A DNA stretch of 64,000 bases from Nemertoderma westbladi. Taxonomy: Eukaryota > Xenacoelomorpha > Nemertodermatida > Nemertodermatidae. The notes beneath the pieces were generated by a model. It was not told the origin of the DNA and did no database searches. It saw only the letters and a program-made list of their open reading frames with translations. The position numbers and the translations under genes were made by a program. Where the stretch lies: contig JAUCBJ010000974.1 of the NCBI GenBank assembly GCA_032718475.1, forward strand, positions 1 to 64,000, read 5' to 3'. Positions 20,831 to 31,739 of the stretch are shown in pieces. Each line of letters opens with the position of its first letter. Positions within the stretch are counted from its first letter, which is position 1.

Positions 20831-21824
20831 TGATCGGAGGGGGGAAGAAAATTAACAACAAATGAGGAAAATGAGGGGTAAGAGAAAAGGGGAGATAAAT
20901 ATTTATTGATTAAATTAATCATTACACATTACACAAATGAACTGCAGTGAAACATTTATGTAATTAAAATAACGTACCAAAATGGCACAAATATAGATAC
21001 CGTTATACACAACTTTATATTGAAATTAGATTAGCTACTGTACACGTTCGTGGGGCCATCGCGCAGGACGAGGCTCAGTTATCAGATACAGATTAAAATT
21101 GAGCGACTGTATCACAAAATCAGGTTTTGAGAAATTTACCCACACCACCAATCAATCAAAGAAAGGGGGACAGTACGTGTTCACCCCTTTTAATCTGCAG
21201 CTCTACACCCCCGCAGAGTCTATGTTGACCAATAATGGGCAGGATTAAATTTGTACTAAATAATTATGCTGCTTTAATTAGGGGTGGGCTATTAGGCAGA
21301 GAAACAAGTTACTGTCTTCAAATTGAGAAGAGTCGTGGCTCATTTGAACCAGTTCATTGAGCTGGTCATTATGACATATTATATTGACATATTTCATGCT
21401 GAATTGAGGAATTGCTAGCATCTTGAAGTTTTCGTTCCACCGATGCGTGTTTTCTAAAATTTTCTTATCTACCGGTAGATCGGCCGCTATCCAATTGAAA
21501 TTTGTATTTGTATTTTATACTGTATTTGAAATATATAGATAAATAATGAAGATTATTGTTTGCACCCTATATATCATATCATGGTGCTGCTCTAATTTAT
21601 ATTAATTCAAATTAATAAAATGAAAAAAACAATGCACTGATCCCAGGCCAGTTGCTAAGTTCAAATATATTGGAGCGGCCCTTAATTTTCCAGTTACCGA
21701 CAACATTACAAGGGAGAATTTGTACATGTTGAACAGTTTGTATATCCACTTTATTTGGGTGTTTCCATCTGAAAGAGTCTGAAGGTTCTGCAGAACATCT
21801 GCATAAGTGTTCCATGTCAATCTT
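20831..21824. other. Spacer, no gene seen
   Basis: About 1 kb with no recognised coding sequence. Frames on the minus strand at 21602-21820 lack domains. Confidence 0.5.
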
Positions 21825-22836
21825 TCAAATTTTCATCTCATTATTTAAACCCAGACAAATTGCATCAAACCAATTGCGTCCAATTGGCTCATCCCAAATA
21901 ACAATCTTTATGTTATTTATCTGTACTTCTCCTTCTGGATCAGTATCAGGCACAGGTTGAGGAACTGCTGCATCCGAATGTAAGTCTGTATCAAGCTGGT
22001 TGATGACACTGAACAAGGCTATCAAATCTTCTTCATAGAGAATTGGGTATTCTTCATCGTTGGGTTCTTCTGGGACATTTGCGATGATTATTGCTAAGTG
22101 CGCTTTCATTTCAGTGATGGATATCTGGTTCAACTTGTAGAGTCTTGGCCTTCGTTGATAATCATTAGGGGAGGAATGTCTTCGGTATGAGATCTCAGTC
22201 CTCAATACAGTTTTTAATTGTTCATCATTGTTATTATATTTCAATATACAATTCTCGAGTTCCTCAATATAGGTAAAAGGACCACCCCAAGATTTACATC
22301 GACGTAACTGGTTGGTAGCATATTCAATAGCAGTTCTCTCTTTATTTTTTGCTTCCAGAAGTTCACGATCATCGAGAACCTGTAATTGAACAAAAAATAG
22401 AAGAATATTGGAAATGTTTTTAAGGTATAATGTACTTCATGGACATAAGATATCGGTGCTGTAGACAAGTTGGATCACACATGCATATATATATATGTAT
22501 TTCCAATGGCTAATGCAAGAAGTAATCTTAATAATAATAACACTCACCCTTGCAATATGTTTAGTGGCTCTTTCAACTCCGGTTATTGAAGATGCCTTGA
22601 ATAAAGTCATTCCATCTTTTATTCCCTTTGTGGTGAGGAGCAACGAGCAGATCTTTTGCAGAGTTTGATCAAACTGAGCAAGGTCCCGCTCTGCCTCTAA
22701 GTAGTTTACTGAAAGTCCATCTAACTCTGATGGAGATAAATCACTAAGCACTGTTGCTCTCGGCTGTCGATATGGTTCTGAGAAACCATATTCTCTACAA
22801 CGTTGAGTTTGCAGATCTTTTGCTGCTTGTTGGCAA
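21825..22836 (-). CDS. Transposase-like gene, C-terminal exons
   Basis: Two exons on the minus strand separated by a consensus intron (22547 down to 22380): donor GTGAGT after ...KHIAR and acceptor TTACAG before the codons reading VLDDRELLEAK. The joined frame reaches a stop at 21825. The left exon contains QRCREYGFSEPYRQPR and DLSPSELDGLSVNYLEAERDLAQFD, which resembles the C-terminal part of the family of the protein at 24358-26337, so both probably belonged to one gene now separated by a LINE at 22945-24190. The upstream acceptor of the 22.5-22.84 kb exon is uncertain. The C-terminal acidic segment has no known domain. Confidence 0.55.
22380..22547 (-). other. 168-nt GT-AG intron
   Basis: On the minus strand the donor is AAGG|GTGAGTG and the acceptor ATTACAG|GTTCTC. 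Removal keeps one open frame between the flanking exons. Confidence 0.7.
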
Positions 22837-22944
22837 AACAGGTTTATAAAGAGTAGAACCAGATCATTAGGCTTCTTGATGATGAATGAATAGTCAACCA
22901 TATAGTTTATGTGAGTGTCCATAAACGAGTGTACATTAACAAAC

Positions 22945-24190
22945 GACTAATCAAATCTACTGGAAGCATATTACCACAACTCAACCACCCACATGAGAAC
23001 AGGCAGAAGGGTGTACACTGAACCTATCAAACTCGGCAAAGGAATACGGCAAGGAGGCATACTATCTGCCTGGCTCTTAAATTTCTACTTACAAGACCTC
23101 TTCGAGACCCTAGGAGAATCTGGGCTAGGACTACATCTCGGCACAGAATCTTACCCGGCCCTTGGTTACGCCGACGACCTATTGTTGCTAGCAAACCTTA
23201 AGGATGATCTCCAACAACAAATCGACATATGCACCACGTTCTTTGCCAGAAATGGCCTCATTATAAACACCAAAAAATCGCATTACGTAAGATGTACCGA
23301 TAAACAACCAAAAACAACACCAATTGAAGGTACGCAACCAAAAACAACACCAATTGAAGGCTACACCATACAAGTAGGATCAGTTTTCCTACGCGAGGAG
23401 GCCAGCTGTAAATACCTAGATTTACCACTTCCAGGTACACCGCAAACGATCAGAGACCACATAACCAAGCGCTGCTGGTTGAACGTATCAAGGATGCGAT
23501 CACGGGGCCTAACAGCCCACGACGTACCTCTACCAATCACCAAAAAAATCTGGAACACAATCTGCCTCCCGTCTATCGCATATGGTATTGCAAATTATGG
23601 ATGGCGCCTCTGTGACCCAACTATCAATAGTAATGCGAAAGGCGATGAGATCGATCATTGGTGTGGTGAACTACGTCTCAAACAACACCCTACACAATCT
23701 GTTGCGATGCGACGACCTGGAATCAATCGTCGCACACAGCAGATGTAGACTCCTGTACACCGCTGTAAACTCAGGAAACGTAAAAATTGCACACCTCCAC
23801 ACAACACTGCTTAGCCAACACCTATGCGATACCTACACAGAACCAACTTTTGTCGAGTACTCCATTGCGAGTTGGAGGAGTAACCTACCCACCCTACACA
23901 GCATCGTAACAGCCTCCTACAACATAAAACTGGTGTTCAAGGGCTCACGAAAACACTGCAAGCCCGTCCTGAGCACCAAGGACTGCTTCGAACACGTGGT
24001 ATCTCGAAAGTAACCTAAATATTCCAAACGCAAACTACTCCATAAAGAACCAATGCATACGAGACTACTACAAACTGCCGACACTCGATGCGAACAACCG
24101 AACAGGTTTCACACGGACTCACGTTCAACTCCACCACATAACAAGCACACAAATCACACGCATTTCCGATCATGACAAATACTATTTGAT
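22945..24190 (+). mobile_element. Truncated LINE, second family
   Basis: Plus-strand reverse transcriptase fragment with GKGIRQGGILSAWLLNFYLQ, the catalytic box YADDLLLL and a following thumb-like region. The frame at 22993-23748 shifts to another frame near 23620-23640 and reading continues to about 24013, so at least one frameshift is present. A short direct duplication (caaccaaaaacaacaccaat, twice at 23308-23358) also disturbs the frame. The 5' half and any endonuclease are missing. It lies within the minus-strand transposase-like gene. The clade is not recognised. Confidence 0.75.
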
Positions 24191-24357
24191 TTCATAATTC
24201 CCACCTCCCTATAGTCTATAATTATATTCATTTGTTTTGGTGCATACAAACAACACTTGTGCCTTCAACAACCCTGTGTGTAATAGTTACACCCGTACAC
24301 CTTATAGACACTACCATCAGACATCGTATACCCACTAATTATACAGGTAACATGTGA

Positions 24358-26337
24358 CTACAGTGTAATGTAACCAATAGCATTGCTAATTTTAATTTTG
24401 TCGATTGTGTTCTGTTCCGTTTTTACTTGACCGACCATTTTATACAATAATAGCCGCCGGGGCCTCAAGCCGGTAATATAATTAAAAAAAAAATAGTTGC
24501 AAGCTTTTAAATCTTTATACAGTTTGGGCAGGAACTGCACCAAGTCGTTCTGTGTTGACTTTTCAACCATATTCAAAAAGGGCATTGTCACCTTCATTGT
24601 GAACAATGCCAAGCTTAGCAATTCTGCTTCAATCAATGGGTGCTCTACATAAAGCTTACAAGTCTGAACCAGGAAATTCTTTCGTGTAGTATTATTCAAC
24701 AACTCACGGATATCATCAAGATGGTAAATAATTGCAGCTGCTGTATATCCTAGCTTTGCAAATCTTCTTTCAGTATAGATACTGAACTTCTTTGAACGAT
24801 TACTTTGGATAAGCTGAAGATCAAATTCCTCCCACAAAGATGATTGGTGACCATCATTTGTCACAAGTTTCTGGATGGCTACTATGACAGCTAATGCAAC
24901 ACTTTTGTTTTCTGGGAGGAAGGATTTTAGTACTGGAAGCCGAGATAACAAAGCCTGCTTCAGATTCGCCTTGTTCTCGAGCTCTAAAAGAACTTTTAAG
25001 TTTCCTCGATCAAAAACCTCACATGTATGTGAAACACACAGCAATTGTAATGGTATATGATGTGTAAGCAATGTTTGTGCAACCATCTCTGCAACATTCA
25101 AATTTTTGGAGACACTGTCTGTCATTAGGGCATTCATTTTTTTCCATAGAGCTACTGCAGTTGACTCTCCTGCAATTGCCAAGCGATTAAGAACTTCAAC
25201 AAGCAGTGTTGTAATTGATTCTCTTGTTTCCCGACCCAGAGTATGCGGACGAACTCTAAATGATTTCCCATTAGATAGTTTCATTATGACTGCGGGCCAG
25301 TCTCCTTCAATTCGTCTCCTTTTTGTTGTATCAAAGTGTAGTGTGATTTTGTCACCCTCTGAAGCATCAAGAATTCCAAGAGCTGCATTTCTCTCCTCCT
25401 GAATTGCCAACAAGTGTTTTTGGTTATCAATTACTCTTATACTGGGTAGCACATTGGCATACCGCAAATAATCAGATGCTTTGCGTGGAAGCGACTTTTC
25501 GGGCTCAAGTCCAGGCTCATGATCACCTTCATTTGATCCATCATCTGCAGTCAGCTGGTATCTATGGCCAAATATAATTTCTGTTGTAGCTTGAAAAGCA
25601 CGGCGACTTTGTTCAATAGTAATGGCTGCCCTAGCACATGCAGCAGCCAAACCTGTCTTTACACTGGGAAGGAAGTTTCGAAACCCCGATCTCAACTGGA
25701 ACATGGATGGGTTCAGTACATAATCAGTTTGTGTATAGGCATTTATGGTAGGTTTACTATCACGTACTAAACCAGAACGATTGAGTGATTGGTCAAGTCT
25801 GACATTGCTCAATATGGGACTACTCAAAACTAAATCCTCTTCATCGAATTCTTCAGCTTCCATTTCAGCTGCTGCCTGCTTAGCAATAGCTTCTGCTGCA
25901 CGTTTCTCTTCATATTCTTTGTCTAACTTGTCACTCAATGCCATTCGACGGGGCCCCATCTGATCAAAATAAAATTCTCGTTCTGGTCCATCAAATTTTT
26001 CAGGATCTACATTTTTACCTAGCAGATCTAAGAGCTTTTTGTGGTCCCCTTTCCAAATTGTAAGATTTTGCCTCCTTGAACCAGTTTTCTTGCACTGAAC
26101 CTGAGTTCGATATGTTTTCAAAAATCCATCCAACTTGTATCTGATGTTCCGGATAGTCATGACTGTCCCTTCACCAAAGGCCTTTTGCCACTGGAAATTC
26201 AGAGCCTTTGCACAGTTCAATATATAATCATGCTGCTTTTGACTCCCATACGTTGGGGCATGTTCTATAATAGCCATAACACAATCTGACACCATTGGTA
26301 AATAGTCACCAAAGACAAAGAGAATCACATCCGGCAT
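24358..26337 (-). CDS. Putative transposase-like protein (RNase H fold)
   Basis: A 659-codon frame starting with ATG at 26337. The N-terminal 150 residues are basic (KKTGSRRQNLTIW). A coiled acidic stretch is near 150-175 (DKLDKEYEEKRAAEAIAKQ). A likely catalytic core has ITLHFDTTKRR near 335, ALMTDSVSKN near 405 and LLCVSHTCEVFD near 440, which recalls the D, D and C-x-x-H pattern of hAT-like and related cut-and-paste transposases. The final residues after about 625 read through sequence that may be intron or insertion, since homologous C-terminal exons appear to lie at 21825-22836. It could be an intact transposase or a domesticated host gene. Terminal inverted repeats were not found by eye. 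Confidence 0.5.
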   Translation of the reverse strand: MPDVILFVFGDYLPMVSDCVMAIIEHAPTYGSQKQHDYILNCAKALNFQWQKAFGEGTVMTIRNIRYKLDGFLKTYRTQVQCKKTGSRRQNLTIWKGDHKKLLDLLGKNVDPEKFDGPEREFYFDQMGPRRMALSDKLDKEYEEKRAAEAIAKQAAAEMEAEEFDEEDLVLSSPILSNVRLDQSLNRSGLVRDSKPTINAYTQTDYVLNPSMFQLRSGFRNFLPSVKTGLAAACARAAITIEQSRRAFQATTEIIFGHRYQLTADDGSNEGDHEPGLEPEKSLPRKASDYLRYANVLPSIRVIDNQKHLLAIQEERNAALGILDASEGDKITLHFDTTKRRRIEGDWPAVIMKLSNGKSFRVRPHTLGRETRESITTLLVEVLNRLAIAGESTAVALWKKMNALMTDSVSKNLNVAEMVAQTLLTHHIPLQLLCVSHTCEVFDRGNLKVLLELENKANLKQALLSRLPVLKSFLPENKSVALAVIVAIQKLVTNDGHQSSLWEEFDLQLIQSNRSKKFSIYTERRFAKLGYTAAAIIYHLDDIRELLNNTTRKNFLVQTCKLYVEHPLIEAELLSLALFTMKVTMPFLNMVEKSTQNDLVQFLPKLYKDLKACNYFFFNYITGLRPRRLLLYKMVGQVKTEQNTIDKIKISNAIGYITL

Positions 26338-26992
26338 GGTTAGAATTACAAAGCAATTGATACATCCGGTTCGAGCCGGTATTCCTGTTTTAATCTTTAG
26401 GGGTATATTAGCTTTTAATATTTAATATGTAAAAATTACAAAGATAGGCCTACCTAAAGCAGTACACTAGCTATATACTTCTGTTCTACTAAACAGAAAC
26501 AGCTGAAAAGAAACAGCTGTTGAAACCGTACCATCTACACCGGGAGCCACAATGGGTTCTTAGAAATGTTACCTACACAAAGAAATTACTTAAATTACCA
26601 GCCGAGGTGGGATCTTAACAATTTCAGCTATAAAACATGATCCAGCTTTAAAAGTACTGAGAATTGGAGCATGGGACCCGTCTCTACCCCCACTAAGTCG
26701 ATAATTGCGGATGAATGAGACCAAAATGAGGTGCATAGTGTTACTGGAAGTTTGCATTATCTCTTTCGTGGAAAAGGCATTAGTCGCAAAGAGTGTGAAA
26801 GTTAGCGGAGCGGTCTCCGGAACAGTATCCCGCCGCCTGCGCTACCCTATTGCCTAAACTATCTCTCCCAGCATGGCCTATAGTATGTGCAGTAAGGCCT
26901 ACAGTATGTCCTGCAGTCTGCCTGTGTCCTTCCGGACCGAAGTTTAATCTTCTCGAGTATTCCAAGAAATCCTCCCCGTGACTACCATATTC
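26338..26992. other. Spacer, no gene seen
   Basis: Contains the region upstream of the transposase-like gene. The short palindrome-like stretch ctgaaaagaaacagctg is present near 26500. No domain-bearing frame. Confidence 0.45.
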
Positions 26993-27960
26993 TCAATCGG
27001 CAGCTACGTTCTGACGGGAAGTTTCTCTTCGATCCCCTCTTCTGTCTTCATCCTTGTACCGGTACATTCTATACCCCTCTCCTGGTGTGTGGTATATCTC
27101 ACCAGGTTGTGTTTCTCCGGGGCGATGGCAATCTCCCGGTGTACGACCCCACCAGTTCTCTGTCTCCGTCTCGATTACTGACGGTTCACTGTCCGTCCTT
27201 CCCCTCCGGTTGCTCGTAGCAACGCTCCCTCGATTCTTCTCTCCTCGTCCGATTCCAGTGCAGTGTTCCTCCTCGTGAGATCTCGCTTCGACCTCCCGTA
27301 TAAATTCCACTGTTCTCCTTCCATCTTCCGACTGGGCTCGACGTTTTCTCGCTCACCCGCTCAAGGCGCCAACGTCTCTCTCTCTGCCCGGTTGGATGGC
27401 CCTGGGGATATTCGTAATCCCCCTACTATTCTCTGTCGTCGGGTGCCGCGGTTCACTTAGCTCACCGCGCGGATTATCCGCCGATGCTTGTGGGACATTC
27501 TCTGCCCCCCCCCCCCCCCCCCACCTCTCACCCGCCATCGGGAGCCACGGTTCACTCAACTCACCGCACAGATTACCCGTCGACGCTCATGGGACATTTT
27601 CTGCCCCCCCCCCCTCCTCTCGCCGCTAATCGCTTGTGGTGGGGTACCCGTAGCCAGCCCCCCCCCCCCCCCCCCCGTCCGTCACCTCTTACTTCGCCCC
27701 TACGCCCCCCTCTAGTCGACGCATTATCTCTACCCCCGCTGGATTTATTCACCCCCTCTCCTCCCTGCGCAACTGCATGGCCTTGCAGCCTCTCATTGCT
27801 GGGTTTATTCGCCCCCGCTCCCCCCTGCGCAACTGCGTGGCCTTGCAGGCTCTCATTCGCCGGCTCGCTTGTTCCCCCTACATTTGTATTAACCACACTG
27901 TTAATAATTTCGCCCTGGTTTGTTACACCGTTATTAATGATATTAATTTCTTTGGGGTTA
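26993..27960 (-). other. GC-rich low-complexity region, possibly gag-derived
   Basis: Minus-strand frames here are rich in Gly, Arg, Glu and Asn (for example QGHAVAQGG repeated twice, and an Asn/Ile-rich stretch near 27900-27960). The Asn-rich stretch is reminiscent of the Asn-rich part of the element C gag region. Several poly-C runs (near 27507, 27606 and 27659) interrupt reading. I regard it as degenerate transposon-derived sequence. No single gene can be supported. Confidence 0.35.
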
Positions 27961-28162
27961 TTTATTATATTATTATTACCTAAATTTTTTTTTTTAAATT
28001 ACGTAATACTAATATAAGTTTAATGATTTTGTTTAGCACAGTTTGAAATCATATAGTTAAACACAAGTTGAGTAAAATTAATTAATTTATATAAATCAAA
28101 TTTATCGTCAGCTCTGAGTTTATTAAACTTTATTACTAAACGGGTTCAGAAAAAAAAAAGAG

Positions 28163-28510
28163 TTAAAAGGTAAAAAGAGTTGAGGGTCCATCGAATAGGT
28201 CACCCGGAGAGGGACCGCCCGTCGCCATAACAGACGCCGCGTTGCCCACTAGAATGGCCACCTGAATCCGCTGTAGGAGGAAGCGGAGTGAGCGGGGTTC
28301 GTGGGTGAACGCGTGCATTCGGGAGCCAACCTCCCGGAGGAAGGCCGCAGTCTCAGGGCCGGGGCGGCCGAGGGTCTCAAAGGCCACAGGATGGAAAATG
28401 TGGAGGCCCCGCTGCTCCAGCTCGGCGTACGTCGCGCGTTTCCTCCACTCTGCCTCCTCAGCTGTGCGCCCACCGGCGATGAGGGTCTGTTGGAGGTGGC
28501 TGGGGGCGAG
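28163..28510 (-). pseudogene. Fragment of a retroelement RT C-terminal region
   Basis: Reads VAFETLGRPGPETAAFL...LLQRIQVAILVGNAASV on the minus strand. Similar 'FETLG-x-x-GPEA...LRQRLSIAIQRGNAASV' endings are common at the C-termini of invertebrate retroelement reverse transcriptases. It abuts the gag fragment of C2 near 28515 without continuity, so it is a separate piece. Confidence 0.45.
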
Positions 28511-28519
28511 GGGGTCGAC

Positions 28520-29222
28520 TACCGTAGCGTCCCTAAATTATTATTTAAATTATTTTGTTCGGCATTATTTATATTATTATTTAAATTATTTTGCACATTT
28601 AAATTAGGATTATTATTACCGGGTAAAATATTATTTCCTGCAAAAAGGGTTATCTATTACGGTACTATTAATATTAACTCCCTCTAGCGTATTATTATTA
28701 CCCCCCCCCCCGCCCGTACGGTCACACCAGTCTTGGGTCTGTCGTCCGGTACCTGTAAGTGGGGTATTAACAAAGGTTTCCATAGCCTCTGGTTCTTCGT
28801 AAATACTACCCGAACCAGCCTCGCTCTCCGATAAACCCATTTTTGCCAGCTCTAACCAGCGCTTTAGTTTCGCTTGATATTGCATTAACCCCCTCAGCCA
28901 GGTATGCATATCATCCCGCAACCGTTTACCCCCCCTTTCTCTCTCTCTATCCTCCCTCATATGCTGGTTGGCTAATTATGCCTCCCTCACCTCCCGCTCT
29001 CTACGCTTGTTCACTTCTCTCTCAATCCTCTCAGCCCTCCTCGCTTCCCGCTCTTTGCGCTCATTCACCTCCCGCTCTTTGCGCTTGCTTTACACTCTCT
29101 CCTCCCGCTCTTTGCACTAGCTTTCCATTCTCTCCTCCCACTCTTCACGCTCGTTTATCTCTATCTCCTCCCGCTCCCTATAGTTTCTTGCCACCCTCTC
29201 TGCCCTCTCCTTACACTCTCTC
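28520..29222 (-). pseudogene. Element C2 gag region, 3' fragment
   Basis: Homologous to 40100-40860 of element C: a Lys/Glu/Arg coiled segment (NERKERE-type repeats, 28980-29220), then MQYQAKLKRWLELAKMGLSESEAGSGS, FVNTPLTGTGRQTQDWCDRTGGGGGNNN and an Asn-rich stretch. Unlike element C, no stop lies just before WCDRT. It is separated from the rest of C2 by the LINE at 29223-31190. Confidence 0.75.
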
Positions 29223-31190
29223 GCTACTACTAGGATCGGCATGCTGCATTGCAGCTGCATTTTTAAGAATGCTGTGCCGGCTTGTCAACAAAATTGCACC
29301 GCCACAAGTCCCTATCACCCATGACATTTGCTAGATCATCCGCATCTTTAAGGCCAGTGTCCTTTAAGATGCGTCTCAAGAAAGTCATGGGCTGTCCACC
29401 ATGCTTATTCACTCCATGAGGCTGCCAAAGTACAAGATTATGCACTGGCTGGTCCTCACTGCGAAAGCAATGTCCTGCAAAGCGGAGTCGATTTTGTTCT
29501 AGTGTCAAGCTTGGGGGAACCAATGAGACACCTCCAATGTTATATAGTGTCTGGTTGGAGATGTGTGCATTGTACTTGACACAATGAACCCGGCGTAGCA
29601 TTCTTGTGAATGTGCCATCCAGAGATTTGGTGTCCTCAGCAGTTAGAGCCCAGCATGAACTCCCGTAGAGGAGTACTGGAACTACTGCTGCTCTAAATAA
29701 TCGGACCTTAAGTTTCCGATTAATTCTCGGTGATTTCCAAATCCTGGAAAGCCTATTCAAGGCTGTCCATGCCTTTCCCTTACGTATTCGAAGGTCCTCA
29801 CCTGACTTCCGGATCCATGATCCCAGGTAACAGAAGTCGTCCACATGCTCAAGCATACCATCCTTTGAGCTTATGCTCATCCGATCAGAGACTTGCTGAG
29901 GACTTTCAAAGTTAACGGTCAGAATTTTGGTCTTTCTGGAGTTAATAAAAAGACCAACACTAGAAGCAGCATGTTCTAATGAGCTGAGGAGCCGTTGGGC
30001 TCCCTCTAATGATTCTGAGAGTACTCCTAAGTCATCAGCAAAGTCTAGATCAGTTAGGTACTTGGCAGGATTTCCTCGACTTCTGGAGCCAGTAGGTGGA
30101 GTTATCATCACCCCATCATCATTATGATGATCTAAGGACATGCGTAGAACATAGTCAACCACAATAATGACCAAGAATGGTGCAAGTGTGTCTCCTTGGA
30201 GGACGCCCCATAACACTTCAAATGGTTCTGTGTCACCGTCAATAGTAGACACAAATGTTGTCGAACCATCGTATACTGATCTGATTGCTGCAATAATTTC
30301 ATCAGGAATGCCATATAATGAAAGTATGCTGAACATACGTGAGCGAGAGACTGAATCAAAGGCCTTGAAGAAGTCAACAAAGATAACAGCCAGATGCCTG
30401 TCTTTCTTTTTTGATAATTCTTCAATTATCCTTCTAAGTGCCAAAATGGGCTCCATGGTCCCACGACCTTTACGGAACCCATTCTGATTTCCACGGAGCA
30501 GTCTCTCAATGGGATCCCTGATGCGATTTAATAGAATCCTATTGTATAGCTTTGCAGCAATCGAGATCAATGAGATTCCCCGAAAAGAACCATAGAGTGT
30601 TAGGTTGGCCTTCTTGGGAACTGGCACCAACTTATTTGTTTTCATTTCTTGTGGGACTCTTGTTGTTCGGTACATGTCTACTATGATGGGATAGATGAGC
30701 TTTAAACACTCAGGTATTTTAAAGACCTCAGGGGGAACACCATCAACTCCACTGGCACGATTGGTCTTAATGCTCTTTGCAGCAGCCTTCACTTCTGCAA
30801 AGGAGATATCGCCAATGGGAATATCTGGGAGTACAGACTCAGACACTTTTACTTCTATAAAGTTATCAGGCAATACCCTGTCATTATTGAGGAGCTTTTC
30901 AAAGTGGGCTTTCCAACCATTGAGGCGATCGGCTGGTGATTCAGCCTTAACCTTGGTGGTTGGTTGGCTTTTCCGCCCAGTAAGCAGATTGATTGATTTC
31001 CATGCCTGGGATGATTGCCTGCTGTCGTCAGCATCATTGATGGCATCAACCTGTTGGTTTATTAGCTCCTGTAGATTAACAGAGTACTGCCTGTTCAGGG
31101 ACCTAGATGCAGCCTTAACTGCATTCTTGGCCGCTGTAGTCTGTTTGAGTCGGGACTCTTTCTGCGCCTTATGAAGGTCATTTCGGCACT
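29223..31190 (-). mobile_element. 5'-truncated LINE inserted in C2
   Basis: Minus-strand reverse transcriptase of at least 536 codons (29263-30873), open further upstream to about 31180. Palm motifs include KAFDSVSRSRMFSIL, GVLQGDTLAPFL and the catalytic FADD in LDFADDLGVLSES. The C-terminal region matches the LINE at 19780-20352 almost residue for residue, and it likewise ends in (TAG)n at about 29223-29231. The endonuclease domain is missing, so it is truncated at the 5' end. GA-rich target sequence on both sides gives an approximate duplication. Confidence 0.85.
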
Positions 31191-31735
31191 TCTCTCTAGC
31201 AACACAGTTCGCTCATCCAACTGCCTTTCCAGTTCCTTTTGATCCAGCGCAACAATGTCTAGTTGACACGCCAGATCTATCTCTAACACCATCTTGCTTT
31301 CGCGGAGGATGTAGCGGACTTATCAGTCGCGACAGACTCCCATCGCCTCTCTGTCCTACTAATTTTCCCCCGTTTGCTGGGGTTCCTACTAACCGACGAC
31401 ACCGAATCATCGGGGTTAACCTCGGATTTGCCGTCGTATGGGTCTGCCCATCCCACTAATTTAATTCCCCTGGCATCCACTAAGTAAGGCCCTACGTACA
31501 CCACGTCGGGCTCCATCACCTCGGACCGCCACAATTCAAATAGTTCTGTGGCGACCCCCTCGCCCTCTCACTCGCTAGTTCTCCCTGTCCAAAACGGACT
31601 AAATAACGAAAATGTTTATTGGACTCACCTAGCCTCTGATATAGTTTAGGCTGGTCTACCTTTCTCCCCTCCTTAGCGTCCTTTAGTATCTTCTTCATGG
31701 TGTTGTACGCCCGTCGCAGGCGATCACTCATCCCG
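31191..31735 (-). pseudogene. Element C2 gag region, middle fragment
   Basis: Reads MSDRLRRAYNTMKKILKDAKEGRKVD, then EPDVVYVGPYLVDARGIKLVGW, then DLACQLDIVALDQKELERQLDERTVLLER, matching 39490-40040 of element C in the same order. At least one frameshift lies near 31516-31534 and another near 31290. Confidence 0.8.
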
Positions 31736-31739
31736 ACGT

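Noticed and set aside
27263-28017. Pro/Ser-rich plus-strand frames across the poly-C region
   Set aside because: Composition follows from CT-rich low-complexity DNA and homopolymer runs; no domain is present.
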